Assembly (NCBI GenBank): GCA_919902765.1
Contig: CAKKRP010000116.1
Span: 1 to 59,954, forward strand
Origin: Gammaproteobacteria bacterium
GTDB taxonomy: Bacteria > Pseudomonadota > Gammaproteobacteria > S012-40
Direction of reading: 5' to 3'
Length of the DNA: 59,954 nucleotides
Under the pieces are notes generated by a model. The model saw nothing but the letters and a program-made list of their open reading frames with translations, was not told the DNA's origin and did no database searches. This document shows, piece by piece, positions 43,331-52,979 of this stretch. Made by a program: the position numbers and the translations under genes. The stretch's first letter is position 1. Each line of letters begins with the position of its first letter.

Positions 43331-44811
43331 GACGCACCTTGGACAGGTAATCTACGCCTAACTTCTTGCCATATCGATTGAATTTCAGCTTTGGAAACTT
43401 CCGATAAAGCGAGCAAAAGCACCACATAGGTTATCAGGAAAACAATACCGCCCAATGCCAGTTCAAATAGCTTAGAGCCTACCATTGAGACGGACATCGA
43501 CGCCAATACAACGCCTATTACCGCACTCGCCGCTACCCGGACAATCGTACGCAACGGTACCAATGTACGAAAATCGCACTTGAGCAGCCTTAGCGCAAAA
43601 TACATATACAGTCCCGCCGATAAATAATTGGTTACAACCGTCGCCAACGCCGGACCGTAATATCCCACCGCCTTGACCAATATTATGCTGCTGATGATAT
43701 TAAAACTCGCACTAACCATAACAATCTTCATCGTCAATTTTGTGTTGCCGAATACTTGAGGAAAAATACTCAACACCACCATATGCAAAGGCACCAGCAA
43801 TAAATAAATTCTAAAAATGTCCACGCTGTCCTGATATTTATCGGTGAACATAAAGGTAATGAATGTCGAAGAGAACCCCATTAGAAATATAAAAATGGGC
43901 AGAATGATTAATGCGAGCTTACGCACCGCCGCGCGCCAGATCCGTATCATTTCTTCAAATTGACCGTTCTTCGCCAACGCTGGAAAGTCAGCCCGCAATA
44001 CATTCGCCACCGATGCTTGAAAAATTACGTCCAACGGTATTTCCACCGCACCGACCGCATAGACCGCCATTTGGCTAGGCGTAAAATTAATAGATATCAA
44101 GAATTTATCTATGGTGCGCCCGATCAATCCAAGCAAGAACGACATCGCCAATGGAAGGCTATAAACCAGTTGCTCCTTAAACGTAAACAGCTTTAAAACA
44201 CCGGCACCCAATGGCCACAAGTCATGCCGGATAACGATGGTATAGAAACAAAATCTGAAAACCGCATAGATCGCTAACGATATAACCAACCCTTGCAATC
44301 CAAAACCGGACACAAGCGGCAGCATCAGCAAAGCAACGCGAAATAACACCTCCGCGCTTTCAATTTTCACACCCAAACTGTAAAGATCTTTGGATATCAA
44401 TAAATGTATAAAATATTCTGTCGCGACGAAAAATAACAAATATATACTGTAGTACTCCAAATACCCGGACAACGCCGAATTATTCATATTATCGGCGATG
44501 ACATCGCGTGCGAAATAAACGATCACGGCGGTGACCAAACCGGACGCCAAAAATAACAATGCCACTTGCAATACAAACGCGCGTTGGCGAGGCTCGCCCG
44601 CGTATTGTTTGTAGTAATAATAGATTGACGCAGGAAAACCTAACGTCATAACCCCGACTGAGAGCGACCCGATGAGCAATAATTGCTGGTAGGTGCCATA
44701 TTCGTCTTTACTTAACAGTCTTACTAACGCGACCGGCAACAAGAATCCAACGGCATACTTAAACAGGTTTAAAGCGATCAATAAACCCGCCTTTTGCGTA
44801 AGACTCGCCAC
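43327..44811 (-). CDS. Oligosaccharide flippase (Wzx/MOP family)
   Basis: A 494-residue membrane protein with 12-14 TM helices of the MOP/MATE-like polysaccharide transporter family: GLLIALNLFKYAVGFLLPVALVR at the start, repeated aromatic TM segments and no large soluble domain. It should flip undecaprenyl-linked repeat units for assembly outside the membrane, ahead of the Wzy-type protein. The start is GTG 44811, 3 bases after the upstream deacetylase stop; no ATG near it fits. Confidence 0.85.
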   Translation of the reverse strand: MASLTQKAGLLIALNLFKYAVGFLLPVALVRLLSKDEYGTYQQLLLIGSLSVGVMTLGFPASIYYYYKQYAGEPRQRAFVLQVALLFLASGLVTAVIVYFARDVIADNMNNSALSGYLEYYSIYLLFFVATEYFIHLLISKDLYSLGVKIESAEVLFRVALLMLPLVSGFGLQGLVISLAIYAVFRFCFYTIVIRHDLWPLGAGVLKLFTFKEQLVYSLPLAMSFLLGLIGRTIDKFLISINFTPSQMAVYAVGAVEIPLDVIFQASVANVLRADFPALAKNGQFEEMIRIWRAAVRKLALIILPIFIFLMGFSSTFITFMFTDKYQDSVDIFRIYLLLVPLHMVVLSIFPQVFGNTKLTMKIVMVSASFNIISSIILVKAVGYYGPALATVVTNYLSAGLYMYFALRLLKCDFRTLVPLRTIVRVAASAVIGVVLASMSVSMVGSKLFELALGGIVFLITYVVLLLALSEVSKAEIQSIWQEVRRRLPVQGAS

Positions 44812-44814
44812 GAG

Positions 44815-45720
44815 TTAACGAGCCCCTTCTGTGTATTGAGCGATATCCACCGTAGCAATTGCATTGCGCGCCGATTCGGATTCCAATACGCCGCGAACTG
44901 TAGTAAATGAAAAATCTTTGAGCAATCGGTCTAATTTTAACTGACATGTATCCAGATTTTGGTAATGACGAAAACGCGACAACAGGCTCGCCTTTATTCT
45001 AGGCTGATGAACATCGACTTCCCAAGGATGCAAATAGAATATAAAGGGGCGTTGCTCTTGATTATTTATTTTTCCCAAACCGGTGCGTGTCAAGAAATAC
45101 GGAAACAGGCGAAAATATCCGCCCCCCGCAACCGGGAGATTAAGTCCCGCCACCTTTGAAGTGGAAAGCGGAAACTCCATAATCGCCGCGCCGGATTCCA
45201 GTGTCAAACGATGCGGAAAACGCGGGGCGCTATAAATTCCATAGCGATCATGCTTGACGGGAAATACGCTGGAATCATAGCTGAACCCCAGCTCTGCCAA
45301 CACCTGTAACGCCCATAATGATTTACGTGTAATCGAATAACTTGCCGCTCGGTAACCGATGACCGGTTTGCCGATGGTATCTTCCAGCAGCTTCTTGGAA
45401 CGAATTGTCTCCTCGCGAAACACCGCCTGGGATTGGTTATATACCAACCGGTGCGAATATCCATGCGACGCGACTTCATGACCTGAATCGGCGATGCGCC
45501 GCACCATTCCGGGATTTCTTTCCGCCACCCACCCCAACACAAAAAAGGTACCGCGAATATTATTTTTATTTAACATTTCCAATATAACGTCGGTATTTCG
45601 TTCCACCCGTGACGGCAAGGCCGCCCATTGCGCGGGCGATATCACTTTCTCAAAGGCGCTAACGTGATAGTAATCCTCCACGTCCAGTGTGAAGGCGTTG
45701 CATATTTTCTGCGTTTGCAT
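44815..45720 (-). CDS. XrtA-associated polysaccharide deacetylase (DUF3473 type)
   Basis: A 301-residue NodB-related enzyme. The opening NAFTLDVEDYYHVSAFE is the hallmark of the XrtA/PEP-CTERM deacetylase family, in which the DD pair is replaced by DVED. His-x3-His lies in EVASHGYSHRLV; YRAASYSITRKSLW, HLTLES...EFPLS, and the C-terminal PFIFYLHPWEVDVHQP (DUF3473 region, ~228-243) follow. ATG 45720 has AAGG upstream and lies 4 bases after the GNAT-like gene's stop; the longer frame reaching 45822 lies inside that gene. Confidence 0.88.
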   Translation of the reverse strand: MQTQKICNAFTLDVEDYYHVSAFEKVISPAQWAALPSRVERNTDVILEMLNKNNIRGTFFVLGWVAERNPGMVRRIADSGHEVASHGYSHRLVYNQSQAVFREETIRSKKLLEDTIGKPVIGYRAASYSITRKSLWALQVLAELGFSYDSSVFPVKHDRYGIYSAPRFPHRLTLESGAAIMEFPLSTSKVAGLNLPVAGGGYFRLFPYFLTRTGLGKINNQEQRPFIFYLHPWEVDVHQPRIKASLLSRFRHYQNLDTCQLKLDRLLKDFSFTTVRGVLESESARNAIATVDIAQYTEGAR

Positions 45721-45724
45721 AGCC

Positions 45725-46762
45725 TTATTGATCCTCATCCGCAGCGGTAAGAAACCACGCTTCGCTACCGGATAAAATATTTCGCAAAGGCGCGTCCCCC
45801 GCAGTAAAATAATATATTTCACGATTTTCTCGCGCTAATAATCCGGCACTCTTCGAAAAAATCAATTGTTGCGGCGTTTCCAGCATTTCCACATGCATTG
45901 ATGTCACCGTGCGCTTTTTCGCCTCTCGAATCAGCGCCAATAGCGCTACGGCGGTCTTGTCTTGATTCACGAATAGATCATCTACGTGCATTACATCTTG
46001 GCTTGTATGCACCACGGCATACCCTTCGAATAGATTTTTTGGCCCAAAAATTCCCATCAATTCATAGTTCTCGCTCGGGTTTTTGGCGTAGCGGTGGTGC
46101 AGAAACAGCGAATCTCTTAGCCCATGTACCGCAGCCTGATGGATGCGCGACATCGGCCACAACTCGATATTGGCGTCGTTCCAATTAAATTTTACACACT
46201 CCAGCCCCTGCCGCTTTTTTAATAAAAAATCCACCGCTAACACTAGATTCGCTATAGGCGCCAGTACGGCGGCGATGCTGGTATGAAAGCGTGCTTTGAG
46301 TTTTTGTTTGGCGTTTACAATACGCGTAAAGCGCACCATACGCCCAAGAGGCATATATCCTAAACGTCGAAATAGCGGCTTGGCGTTTGCATTTGGAAAA
46401 CCGTAAATCAGGTCGTAGCGACGGCCACCGTCTTCAACCACGCTTTTTTGCAACAACATCGCGGGAAACAAGGTACGATGTTGTTTATCCACCACTAAAT
46501 CACTCAACACGGCCGCTTTAACAACGCGACCCGGCACCATAAATCGGCGCGGCACCAATCCGCAGGCCCCGACTGGGGTCGATTGCGTGCTTACGTATAG
46601 CAGATAAATATCGCCAGGCTGTTCGGCTTCTTCTCCATAGAGCCACTGATATTTTTTATGCAAGTCGATGCCGGCACCGAGGTTTCCGCGCCACAACGCC
46701 ACTACCGCCTCTTGCACAAGCCGTGGATTTGCACGCTCAACTCTATAAGGTGGAGTCGTCAT
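45725..46762 (-). CDS. GNAT-like acyltransferase
   Basis: A 345-residue protein with an N-terminal GNAT/FemAB-like acyltransferase core: GACGLVPRRFMVPGRVVKAAVLSDLVVD (a beta4-alpha3 region near ~65-95), LIYGFPNANAKPLFRRLGYMPLGRM (~120-145). A second GNAT-like half (~185-320) contains a GYAVVHTSQDVMHVDDLFVN beta-hairpin. Two tandem halves are common in such proteins in exosortase-A loci. It may attach an acyl or aminoacyl group supplied by the ACP/ligase pair encoded nearby. It lies 8 bases after the NAD synthase-like gene. Confidence 0.6.
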   Translation of the reverse strand: MTTPPYRVERANPRLVQEAVVALWRGNLGAGIDLHKKYQWLYGEEAEQPGDIYLLYVSTQSTPVGACGLVPRRFMVPGRVVKAAVLSDLVVDKQHRTLFPAMLLQKSVVEDGGRRYDLIYGFPNANAKPLFRRLGYMPLGRMVRFTRIVNAKQKLKARFHTSIAAVLAPIANLVLAVDFLLKKRQGLECVKFNWNDANIELWPMSRIHQAAVHGLRDSLFLHHRYAKNPSENYELMGIFGPKNLFEGYAVVHTSQDVMHVDDLFVNQDKTAVALLALIREAKKRTVTSMHVEMLETPQQLIFSKSAGLLARENREIYYFTAGDAPLRNILSGSEAWFLTAADEDQ

Positions 46763-46770
46763 TACGTTTT

Positions 46771-47760
46771 CTAGTGAGGAATCTGTACGGGTTCGACCAA
46801 TACGCCCGGTCTGTGCAGATACGCGGTGGTGCGCCGTTTAGCGATAATATCCTGATATACGTGTTCCGCTTGCATATCGCTTATCCCTAACATTACGGCC
46901 AATTCGTCCGCGCGCCGGCCGTTATTCAACGCCCACAGGGCGACATCCATCTCATGATAAGGCAACGCATAATAGAACTCATCCTGCCCTTGCGCCAAAC
47001 TATAGGTATCGGTGGTGGGAGTGGCGTTCACTATGGATTCCGGCAATCCAAAATATCTCGCCATATCATATACATGGGTCTTATAAAGATGGGCGATGGG
47101 TTTAACGTCCGCCGCACCATCGCCGTTCTTAACGAAAAAACCTTGATCATATTCCACACGATTGGGCGTACCCACCACGGCGTAGTTCAAACGATCCGCA
47201 TGAAAATACTCAACGGTCTTACGTATCCGTTGCTTATAATTTGTCGCCGCCACAATTTGCAAATATTCCTTCAACGCGAGCGTTTTTTCTTGCAATTCTC
47301 CCGCCTCGGTCTGCACCACCAATTTGAAGTGGTTGTAGCGGCCCTCCAAGCCGCCTGCGATGACTATTTTATATTTCCATGCCGGTTTGTAATCCGGGAA
47401 CGTCGCGCGTACCGCCTCATCGCGCCAGCGATAACAACCTATCGCCTCTAACGTAGGCGCAATATCGTGGACTTCGTATTCTATGCCAAGGTGTTCGGCC
47501 AATAGTTTAGCCTGTGTTGCGCTGGCGCCGGAAGAATCCCGCTCGGGTAATAAGAGGCCGTAAACTTTATCGGCCCCTAAGGCCTTGACCGCCAATGCCG
47601 CACTCACCGAGCTGTCTATACCACCCGACATCGCGACGACCGCGCCTCTGCGGCGCAATTCGCGCCCGACGATTTCTCTAAATCGAGTCGCTATTTTTTC
47701 AGCCTCTAACGCCAAATCCAGCGTAAAAAATTGATTGATATTGACCTTTTTTCCGCTCAT
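46771..47760 (-). CDS. NAD(+) synthase-like ATP-pyrophosphatase
   Basis: A 329-residue N-type ATP-pyrophosphatase close to ammonia-dependent NadE. The PP-loop SGGIDSSVSAAL is at 45-56; GLLLPERDSSGAS and the later VVGTPNRVEYDQGFFVKNGDGAADVKPIAHLYKT region (two adjoining motif stretches around ~195-230) match NadE. There is no glutaminase domain. It is placed between an AMP-ligase gene and a GNAT-like gene with ATGA overlap, and so is more likely to amidate a carboxyl group of a sugar or acyl intermediate than to serve housekeeping NAD synthesis, though the latter is not excluded. Confidence 0.75.
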   Translation of the reverse strand: MSGKKVNINQFFTLDLALEAEKIATRFREIVGRELRRRGAVVAMSGGIDSSVSAALAVKALGADKVYGLLLPERDSSGASATQAKLLAEHLGIEYEVHDIAPTLEAIGCYRWRDEAVRATFPDYKPAWKYKIVIAGGLEGRYNHFKLVVQTEAGELQEKTLALKEYLQIVAATNYKQRIRKTVEYFHADRLNYAVVGTPNRVEYDQGFFVKNGDGAADVKPIAHLYKTHVYDMARYFGLPESIVNATPTTDTYSLAQGQDEFYYALPYHEMDVALWALNNGRRADELAVMLGISDMQAEHVYQDIIAKRRTTAYLHRPGVLVEPVQIPH

Positions 47761-49316
47761 AAGCCTTCCTTTTGTTTGTTCACTAATAACGCGCGTCTGA
47801 CCTTACCGGTTGCCGTCTTCGGTAAGGCATCCCTAAATTCGACAATCTTCGGCACTTTATATGCCGGCAATCGTCGCCGGCAATAGGCCTGAATCGCTCG
47901 TTGTTCTATACTGCAATTGGATTTCACAACCACCGCCACCTTGATCACTTCGCCCAATATGTCATCCGCCACGCCTACCGCCGCGACCTCGGCAATCTCA
48001 GGCATTTCCAATATGACCTCTTCGATTTCCAATGGACTCACCCGAAACGCGCCCGTCTTGATGATTTCGGAACTACGACCATGAATAAATATATATCCAT
48101 CCCCATCCATGTACGCTAAATCGCCGGTCCTCAACCAACCGCCGACAATCACCGTTTGGGTCACTTCCGCATTTCGCCAATAGCCCAACATGATATTGTC
48201 ACCCCGCGCGTATATTTCGCCTTTTTCCCCGGCGCCCAATTTCAAACCTTGCTCGTCGCGGATTTCCAAACATACGCCAGGAATCGCTTTACCTGCGGAA
48301 CCCAGCTTTTCATCTAAACGTTCTGGCGGTAAATAGGCTAATCGCGCAGTCGCCTCTGTTTGGCCGTACATGACGATTAATTTGATTTTCGGAATGGCGG
48401 CCCGCAAACGTTCGATGTGCGTTACCGGCATGCTCCCACCCGCCTGGGTCATGTACCGAACACTGGATAAATCGTAGGCGTGCAAATCCACGCGATTCAT
48501 CAGCAGCGCAAACGTAGACGGTACACCTGCAAACCCGGTAACACACGCCCGCGCCATAGCATCCATCACTTGATGCGGATACGCGAGGCTGTTTTCTAAA
48601 AATATCGTGCCGCCGGCCGTCAGGTGCGTATGCAATACCGAGTTGCCGTAGGAATAGAAAAAAGGCAGCACATTCATGATGCTATCGCGCGCGGATAATT
48701 CGAGATACTCAATTATCGACGCGGTATTCGCCGTCAAATTAGCGTGCGATAAGGTTACGCCCTTAGGTGCGCCGGTGGTGCCCGAAGTATAAATGATCGC
48801 CGCCGGCGCTTGCGCCGCGCATACTGCAATCCGCTCCAACGGCGTTTCATCTAATACATTTTGCCAATTCCACGCCGCGTATTGTTTATGCGCTTCATTC
48901 CGCGTATGTAGGGTATCAACCGTCACGACTCTAACATCGATAAGTCGCTCGAAGAGCTCCGTGATATTGGCGTAGGCCAAATCGACAAATAGGATACTCG
49001 CTTCACTGTGCCTTACCCAAGTCAATACATCCGTCACCGATGCCTGCGTATTGAGCGCGACCGAAATTCCGCCGGCCATCCATACGCCATAGTAAGCGGC
49101 GATATATTCAGGGGAGTTTTGCACCAACAACGCAACGCGGTCGCCTTGCGCCATACCCGCATGTCGTAAAAACCCCGCGACCTTTTGAGCCGTTTCAAAA
49201 AGTTCGCGATAACTAAGTTGTCGCCCGCGATAAACTATGGCCGCCTTGTCGCCATGCGTACTGGCGCTATGTAAAAAGCGCTGCGGCAAAAGTTGGGAAT
49301 TAGACACGAGCTCCAC
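47757..49316 (-). CDS. AMP-forming acyl-CoA/ACP ligase (GTG start)
   Basis: A 519-residue ANL-family adenylating enzyme. Core motifs: PAAIIYTSGTTGAPKGVTLSH (P-loop, ~170-190, as two pieces), YGQTEATARLAYLP, GWLRTGDLAYMDGDGYIFIHGR and the C-terminal KTGAFRVSPLEIE...PKTATGKVRRALL with catalytic Lys. It activates a carboxylic acid and transfers it to a thiol, most likely the phosphopantetheine of the ACP encoded just upstream. GTG 49316 overlaps the ACP stop (TAGTG); the next gene starts in its own stop (ATGA). Confidence 0.87.
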   Translation of the reverse strand: MELVSNSQLLPQRFLHSASTHGDKAAIVYRGRQLSYRELFETAQKVAGFLRHAGMAQGDRVALLVQNSPEYIAAYYGVWMAGGISVALNTQASVTDVLTWVRHSEASILFVDLAYANITELFERLIDVRVVTVDTLHTRNEAHKQYAAWNWQNVLDETPLERIAVCAAQAPAAIIYTSGTTGAPKGVTLSHANLTANTASIIEYLELSARDSIMNVLPFFYSYGNSVLHTHLTAGGTIFLENSLAYPHQVMDAMARACVTGFAGVPSTFALLMNRVDLHAYDLSSVRYMTQAGGSMPVTHIERLRAAIPKIKLIVMYGQTEATARLAYLPPERLDEKLGSAGKAIPGVCLEIRDEQGLKLGAGEKGEIYARGDNIMLGYWRNAEVTQTVIVGGWLRTGDLAYMDGDGYIFIHGRSSEIIKTGAFRVSPLEIEEVILEMPEIAEVAAVGVADDILGEVIKVAVVVKSNCSIEQRAIQAYCRRRLPAYKVPKIVEFRDALPKTATGKVRRALLVNKQKEGL

Positions 49317-49564
49317 TACCCGGCCTTTTTTCGCGCGACGAATTTCACGATACGCGTCACACTATCCAAATTCTCCGGGATCATTTCCTCGTCGGAAATT
49401 TTTACCCCAAACTGGTCTTCAATGAAGAAGATCAGCTCCATTATGCCCGTCGAATCTATTATCCCTTTTGCCAAAAAAGAATCATCGGGATTGATCAAAC
49501 TGCGATCATCCGAAAATAAAAAATTCTGTAAAATGTAGTCTACAATCATATTCTGCGTTGACAT
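49316..49564 (-). CDS. Acyl carrier protein
   Basis: An 82-residue acyl carrier protein. The phosphopantetheine attachment motif is GIIDSTGIMELIFFIE with Ser38, followed by a FGVKISDEEMIPENLDS helix that matches ACP helix III. AAGGAG lies 9 bases before ATG 49564. Placed directly before the AMP-ligase with overlapping stop/start, it is presumably dedicated to that enzyme and distinct from the fatty-acid ACP. Confidence 0.88.
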   Translation of the reverse strand: MSTQNMIVDYILQNFLFSDDRSLINPDDSFLAKGIIDSTGIMELIFFIEDQFGVKISDEEMIPENLDSVTRIVKFVARKKAG

Positions 49565-49631
49565 TTTGCTTTATCTCCTTACAATAATAACAATGCTTTA
49601 AAAAAATCCAACTTATGACCGCAACAGAAAA

Positions 49632-51566
49632 TCAAACCACCTGCTGTTTTTTGACAAATAGCGTGTGCCATATTTGCGTGGACAAAACCGCTATAAACGA
49701 CATATTGTCTTTATAGCCCGGATTAGACATGCGTTGCACCTTATCCACCAATCGCTTTACCTTGGCCGCGTCAAAATAGCCGTATTCGTTGATTGATCGG
49801 GCGCTTAGCAGTTCATGTACATAGCCAGGTGTGCCGCCGCGAAAAAACGCTGGCGCATCAGGCGCTCGATACGGCTGTTTGTGCCGCGCCGTAATCGCCT
49901 CCGGTAACAAATCTTGCGTGGCCGCCTTTAACAAATATTTTTCATTTAACACCTTCATTTTCAGGCGCGGCGGTAAGCGATTCGCAAACTCGATGACGCG
50001 ATGATCCAAAAACGGGAATCGTCCCTCCACTGAGGAGGCCATCAACATCCGATCCCCTTGAGAACTCAAGAGGTACCCGCTCAACAAGGTTTTGGCCTCG
50101 ATAAATTGGCCGCGATTAAACGCGGACCAACGCGAGTTCTCGTTTGGCATCATCCCGTCCAATGCCTTGGTCGCGGAAATTTTTATGCGCTCTTTAAAGG
50201 TCGCTGAAAAAAACTCTTTAGTCTTGCCGGTCGTTTCCCAGCGCGGTAAATGTGAAAAAAACGGCTGCTGAGGATTGTCTAAGCCTATGCCAAAAAAGGC
50301 CTGCAAATACGCTCGCCCGGTGCCTTGGTTCAAATCAAGATAAGGATATAACCGCTTTAACAAAGATGCGCGCCGTGTTGACTGCGGAAATTTCGCCCAA
50401 AATTGCCGAATTTTATTTTCTTTAAAAATATCGTACCCCCCCAAGGCCTCATCGGCGCCCTCTCCGGTTAATACCACTTTATATCCTTGTTCGCGCGCCA
50501 ACCGCGACAACATGCGCATCGGCACAGGGGCGGTGCGCAATAAGGGCGACTCGGTATGCCATATCGCAGACGGAAATTCGCGCGCGATATCGGCATCGCT
50601 ACACCGAATATGGCTGTGCTCCGCTCCCAAGTGTTTGATCATTATTTGTTGATATGCGGTCTCGTCTAAGCCCGCATCTTCAAAACCTATAGAAAACGTG
50701 CGTAACGGCACGTCACTGTATTTTTTTATCAACGCCGCCGTTACCGACGAATCCAATCCACCCGATAGATAAGCGCCTACCGCGACATCCGACCGCAATC
50801 GCAATCGTGTGGCATCTATTAATAACTCGCGCAACTCACCCGCTAATTGCCGCTCTGACCCAGCGAGATAATCGCCCTCGGCGGGATAACGCCACTGCCA
50901 ATAGGCATATGCCTTGACCTGACCGCTCATATCTATCTCCAAGAGATGGCCCGGAGACACTTCATAGATATTTTCGAATACGGTGTTTGGGCTCACCGGG
51001 GCCCATAGCGTCATCAGTTGATCCAAGCCGTGCGCATTTAAGCGTGCGTCCACGCCATGTACTCGCAACAAGGCCTTAATTTCCGACGCAAACGCGAATC
51101 GCCCGCCGATCTGAGTATAAAATAGGGGTGCGATTCCGGCATGATCGCGCACCAACAATAATTTGCTTGCTTTGGAATCCCACAAAGCGATGGCGAATTG
51201 CCCCACTAGTTCAGCAACGAAATTATTGCCGAGATCTTCATATAGGTGTACCAGCACTTCAGTGTCGGATCGGGTATAAAAGCGATGCCCGCGCGCCTCA
51301 AGTGCGCGCCGCAATTCGATATAATTATAAATTTCACCGTTAAAAACCACCCATACGCTTTTATCTTCGTTGTGTATGGGTTGGGCGCCACCGGCAAGAT
51401 CGATAATGCTTAGCCGCGCATGACCTAAGGCGATCGGACCGTCAATGTAATGCCCCTTACCGTCCGGTCCGCGGTGGGAGATTTCATTCAGCATTGCATC
51501 AATGTTGTCGCGACTATGCGGTATACCGTGAGCACCATGGTTAAATATCCCGACAATTCCACACAT
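49632..51566 (-). CDS. Asparagine synthase-like glutamine amidotransferase
   Basis: A 644-residue AsnB-family protein. The N-terminal class II glutaminase domain starts with nucleophile Cys2 (MCGIVGIF) and has RLSIIDLAGGAQPIHNEDKS, NGEIYNY and DTEVLVHLYEDLG. The C-terminal ATP-pyrophosphatase domain has LSGGLDSSVTAAL at 267-279, then a GEGADEALGGYD segment. Such genes in exosortase-A loci are labelled amidotransferases and probably amidate a glycan component rather than make free asparagine. Lies 67 bases before the ACP gene. Confidence 0.85.
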   Translation of the reverse strand: MCGIVGIFNHGAHGIPHSRDNIDAMLNEISHRGPDGKGHYIDGPIALGHARLSIIDLAGGAQPIHNEDKSVWVVFNGEIYNYIELRRALEARGHRFYTRSDTEVLVHLYEDLGNNFVAELVGQFAIALWDSKASKLLLVRDHAGIAPLFYTQIGGRFAFASEIKALLRVHGVDARLNAHGLDQLMTLWAPVSPNTVFENIYEVSPGHLLEIDMSGQVKAYAYWQWRYPAEGDYLAGSERQLAGELRELLIDATRLRLRSDVAVGAYLSGGLDSSVTAALIKKYSDVPLRTFSIGFEDAGLDETAYQQIMIKHLGAEHSHIRCSDADIAREFPSAIWHTESPLLRTAPVPMRMLSRLAREQGYKVVLTGEGADEALGGYDIFKENKIRQFWAKFPQSTRRASLLKRLYPYLDLNQGTGRAYLQAFFGIGLDNPQQPFFSHLPRWETTGKTKEFFSATFKERIKISATKALDGMMPNENSRWSAFNRGQFIEAKTLLSGYLLSSQGDRMLMASSVEGRFPFLDHRVIEFANRLPPRLKMKVLNEKYLLKAATQDLLPEAITARHKQPYRAPDAPAFFRGGTPGYVHELLSARSINEYGYFDAAKVKRLVDKVQRMSNPGYKDNMSFIAVLSTQIWHTLFVKKQQVV

Positions 51567-51572
51567 ATTTGT

Positions 51573-52979
51573 CTAGCCGCCTGTCACGGTCATTTCAAGC
51601 ATGTAAATCGCATTGTAAATATCGCGCAATTGAGCATAATCTCGATTATAAAAATTGGCTTTGACCTTTAGAGTCACAGATTTGGCGGCCAAATAACCTA
51701 AACCCAGCGTCGCACTCGTATAAGTTCCTGCAATTAATTCTAAGTTGGAAATGTTGTAATCTATACGCACCGTTGAATCGGCGACGAATCGCGCACTCAT
51801 CCGATATGATATTTCGGCTTGCATATATCTCAGCACATCTTGATCAAGACCGAGTGCATAGCCCCGCTTATCTTGGGTTGCGGTAAGTTGCGCTCGCGTA
51901 CGCGTTGTATCGTATACAGTGCGTAGATTGAGCCGACGCGAGATATGCGGCCCACGCAGAATTAAAGCAATATCTTCCTGAGTAACGATTACTGTACTCA
52001 CCGGTGCAGTATCGACGACCCTTTCGGCATATTCACCGCTCATAGCGAGGCCGTGCATTCGATACGATATAGCGCCACGATAGGTAGCGCCGAAATTCCG
52101 CTGTCCGGCTGCGAATTGCATATCCAGTAACAATGTCGGCTTGATGCGCGTACCCGCCAGCCAGTAGGCCTGCGGAACGCCACGGCCGATACTGAGGTTG
52201 GGAATCCGGTTGTATTCCAGTCCGCCGGTGAGATCCGCCTCCACCAATCGACTCAGACTAAAACGATAATTGATACCCAAATCGCGATACTGGCTGTCCC
52301 CGCGATCACGAAAACCGGTATCTCGCCAGTGCACATGGCCCTCCCATGTCGCCTGACCCGGTTCGGCATTTTTACTCGTCATTGCCGCCAAATACCGATT
52401 GGAATCGAAATCCCCCCGATCCGCGCCGCGCACTCGCGCGATTTCTCTCGTATACTGGAATTCGGTACGTGATCGCGCCCCGTTTAATACGACTGCGGGC
52501 GCCAAAGAAAAATTCCAAACATCTCTACGTTGATCGCTAAACTGAAAGCGATTTTGTTCGATCAAAGGATCGTAATTTATAGATCGTTGAGCTAATGACC
52601 CGCGTATATCCATGAATGCGGTATTAGGCAATGCCTGCAATCGAGTCATACCGCGCGCCTGATAAACATTTTGGTGTTCGCCTTGGTTATAACGAAAATA
52701 CTGTAAAATTCCATCAAAATCACCGGCAATATGCGCACCGGTCAAGCGCGCCGCCAACTGTGGCGATATTGTGGCGCCCTGTGCGGCCTCGTTGGACGAA
52801 CTGCGCGTAGCGGGGTTTATATCATCGATATAGAGGTAACCTACAGATACCGCTGGCGCGGCGGAAAGCTCAACGGGATAAGCGGTACGGCAAATCAGTA
52901 TTAAACTCAAGAACCCTAGCGTACGGAGGATAGAATACCTACGCGTACTCACACTAGCTATCGACACCGTAGTTGCCAT
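51573..52979 (-). CDS. XrtA-associated outer-membrane beta-barrel protein (TIGR03016-like)
   Basis: A 468-residue protein with an N-terminal signal peptide (~10-40, VSTRRYSILRTLGFLSLILI...) then long amphipathic beta-strands (for example DANLTGGLEYNRIP-type alternating pattern, SYRMSARFVADSTVRIDYN) through to a C-terminal strand ending LEMTVTGG. This is the exosortase-A locus 'PEP-CTERM system outer membrane protein' pattern and may be the export channel or a porin-like secretin partner. ATG 52979 overlaps the end of the tyrosine kinase gene by 26 bases; an upstream in-frame start at 53000 is less likely. Confidence 0.82.
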   Translation of the reverse strand: MATTVSIASVSTRRYSILRTLGFLSLILICRTAYPVELSAAPAVSVGYLYIDDINPATRSSSNEAAQGATISPQLAARLTGAHIAGDFDGILQYFRYNQGEHQNVYQARGMTRLQALPNTAFMDIRGSLAQRSINYDPLIEQNRFQFSDQRRDVWNFSLAPAVVLNGARSRTEFQYTREIARVRGADRGDFDSNRYLAAMTSKNAEPGQATWEGHVHWRDTGFRDRGDSQYRDLGINYRFSLSRLVEADLTGGLEYNRIPNLSIGRGVPQAYWLAGTRIKPTLLLDMQFAAGQRNFGATYRGAISYRMHGLAMSGEYAERVVDTAPVSTVIVTQEDIALILRGPHISRRLNLRTVYDTTRTRAQLTATQDKRGYALGLDQDVLRYMQAEISYRMSARFVADSTVRIDYNISNLELIAGTYTSATLGLGYLAAKSVTLKVKANFYNRDYAQLRDIYNAIYMLEMTVTGG

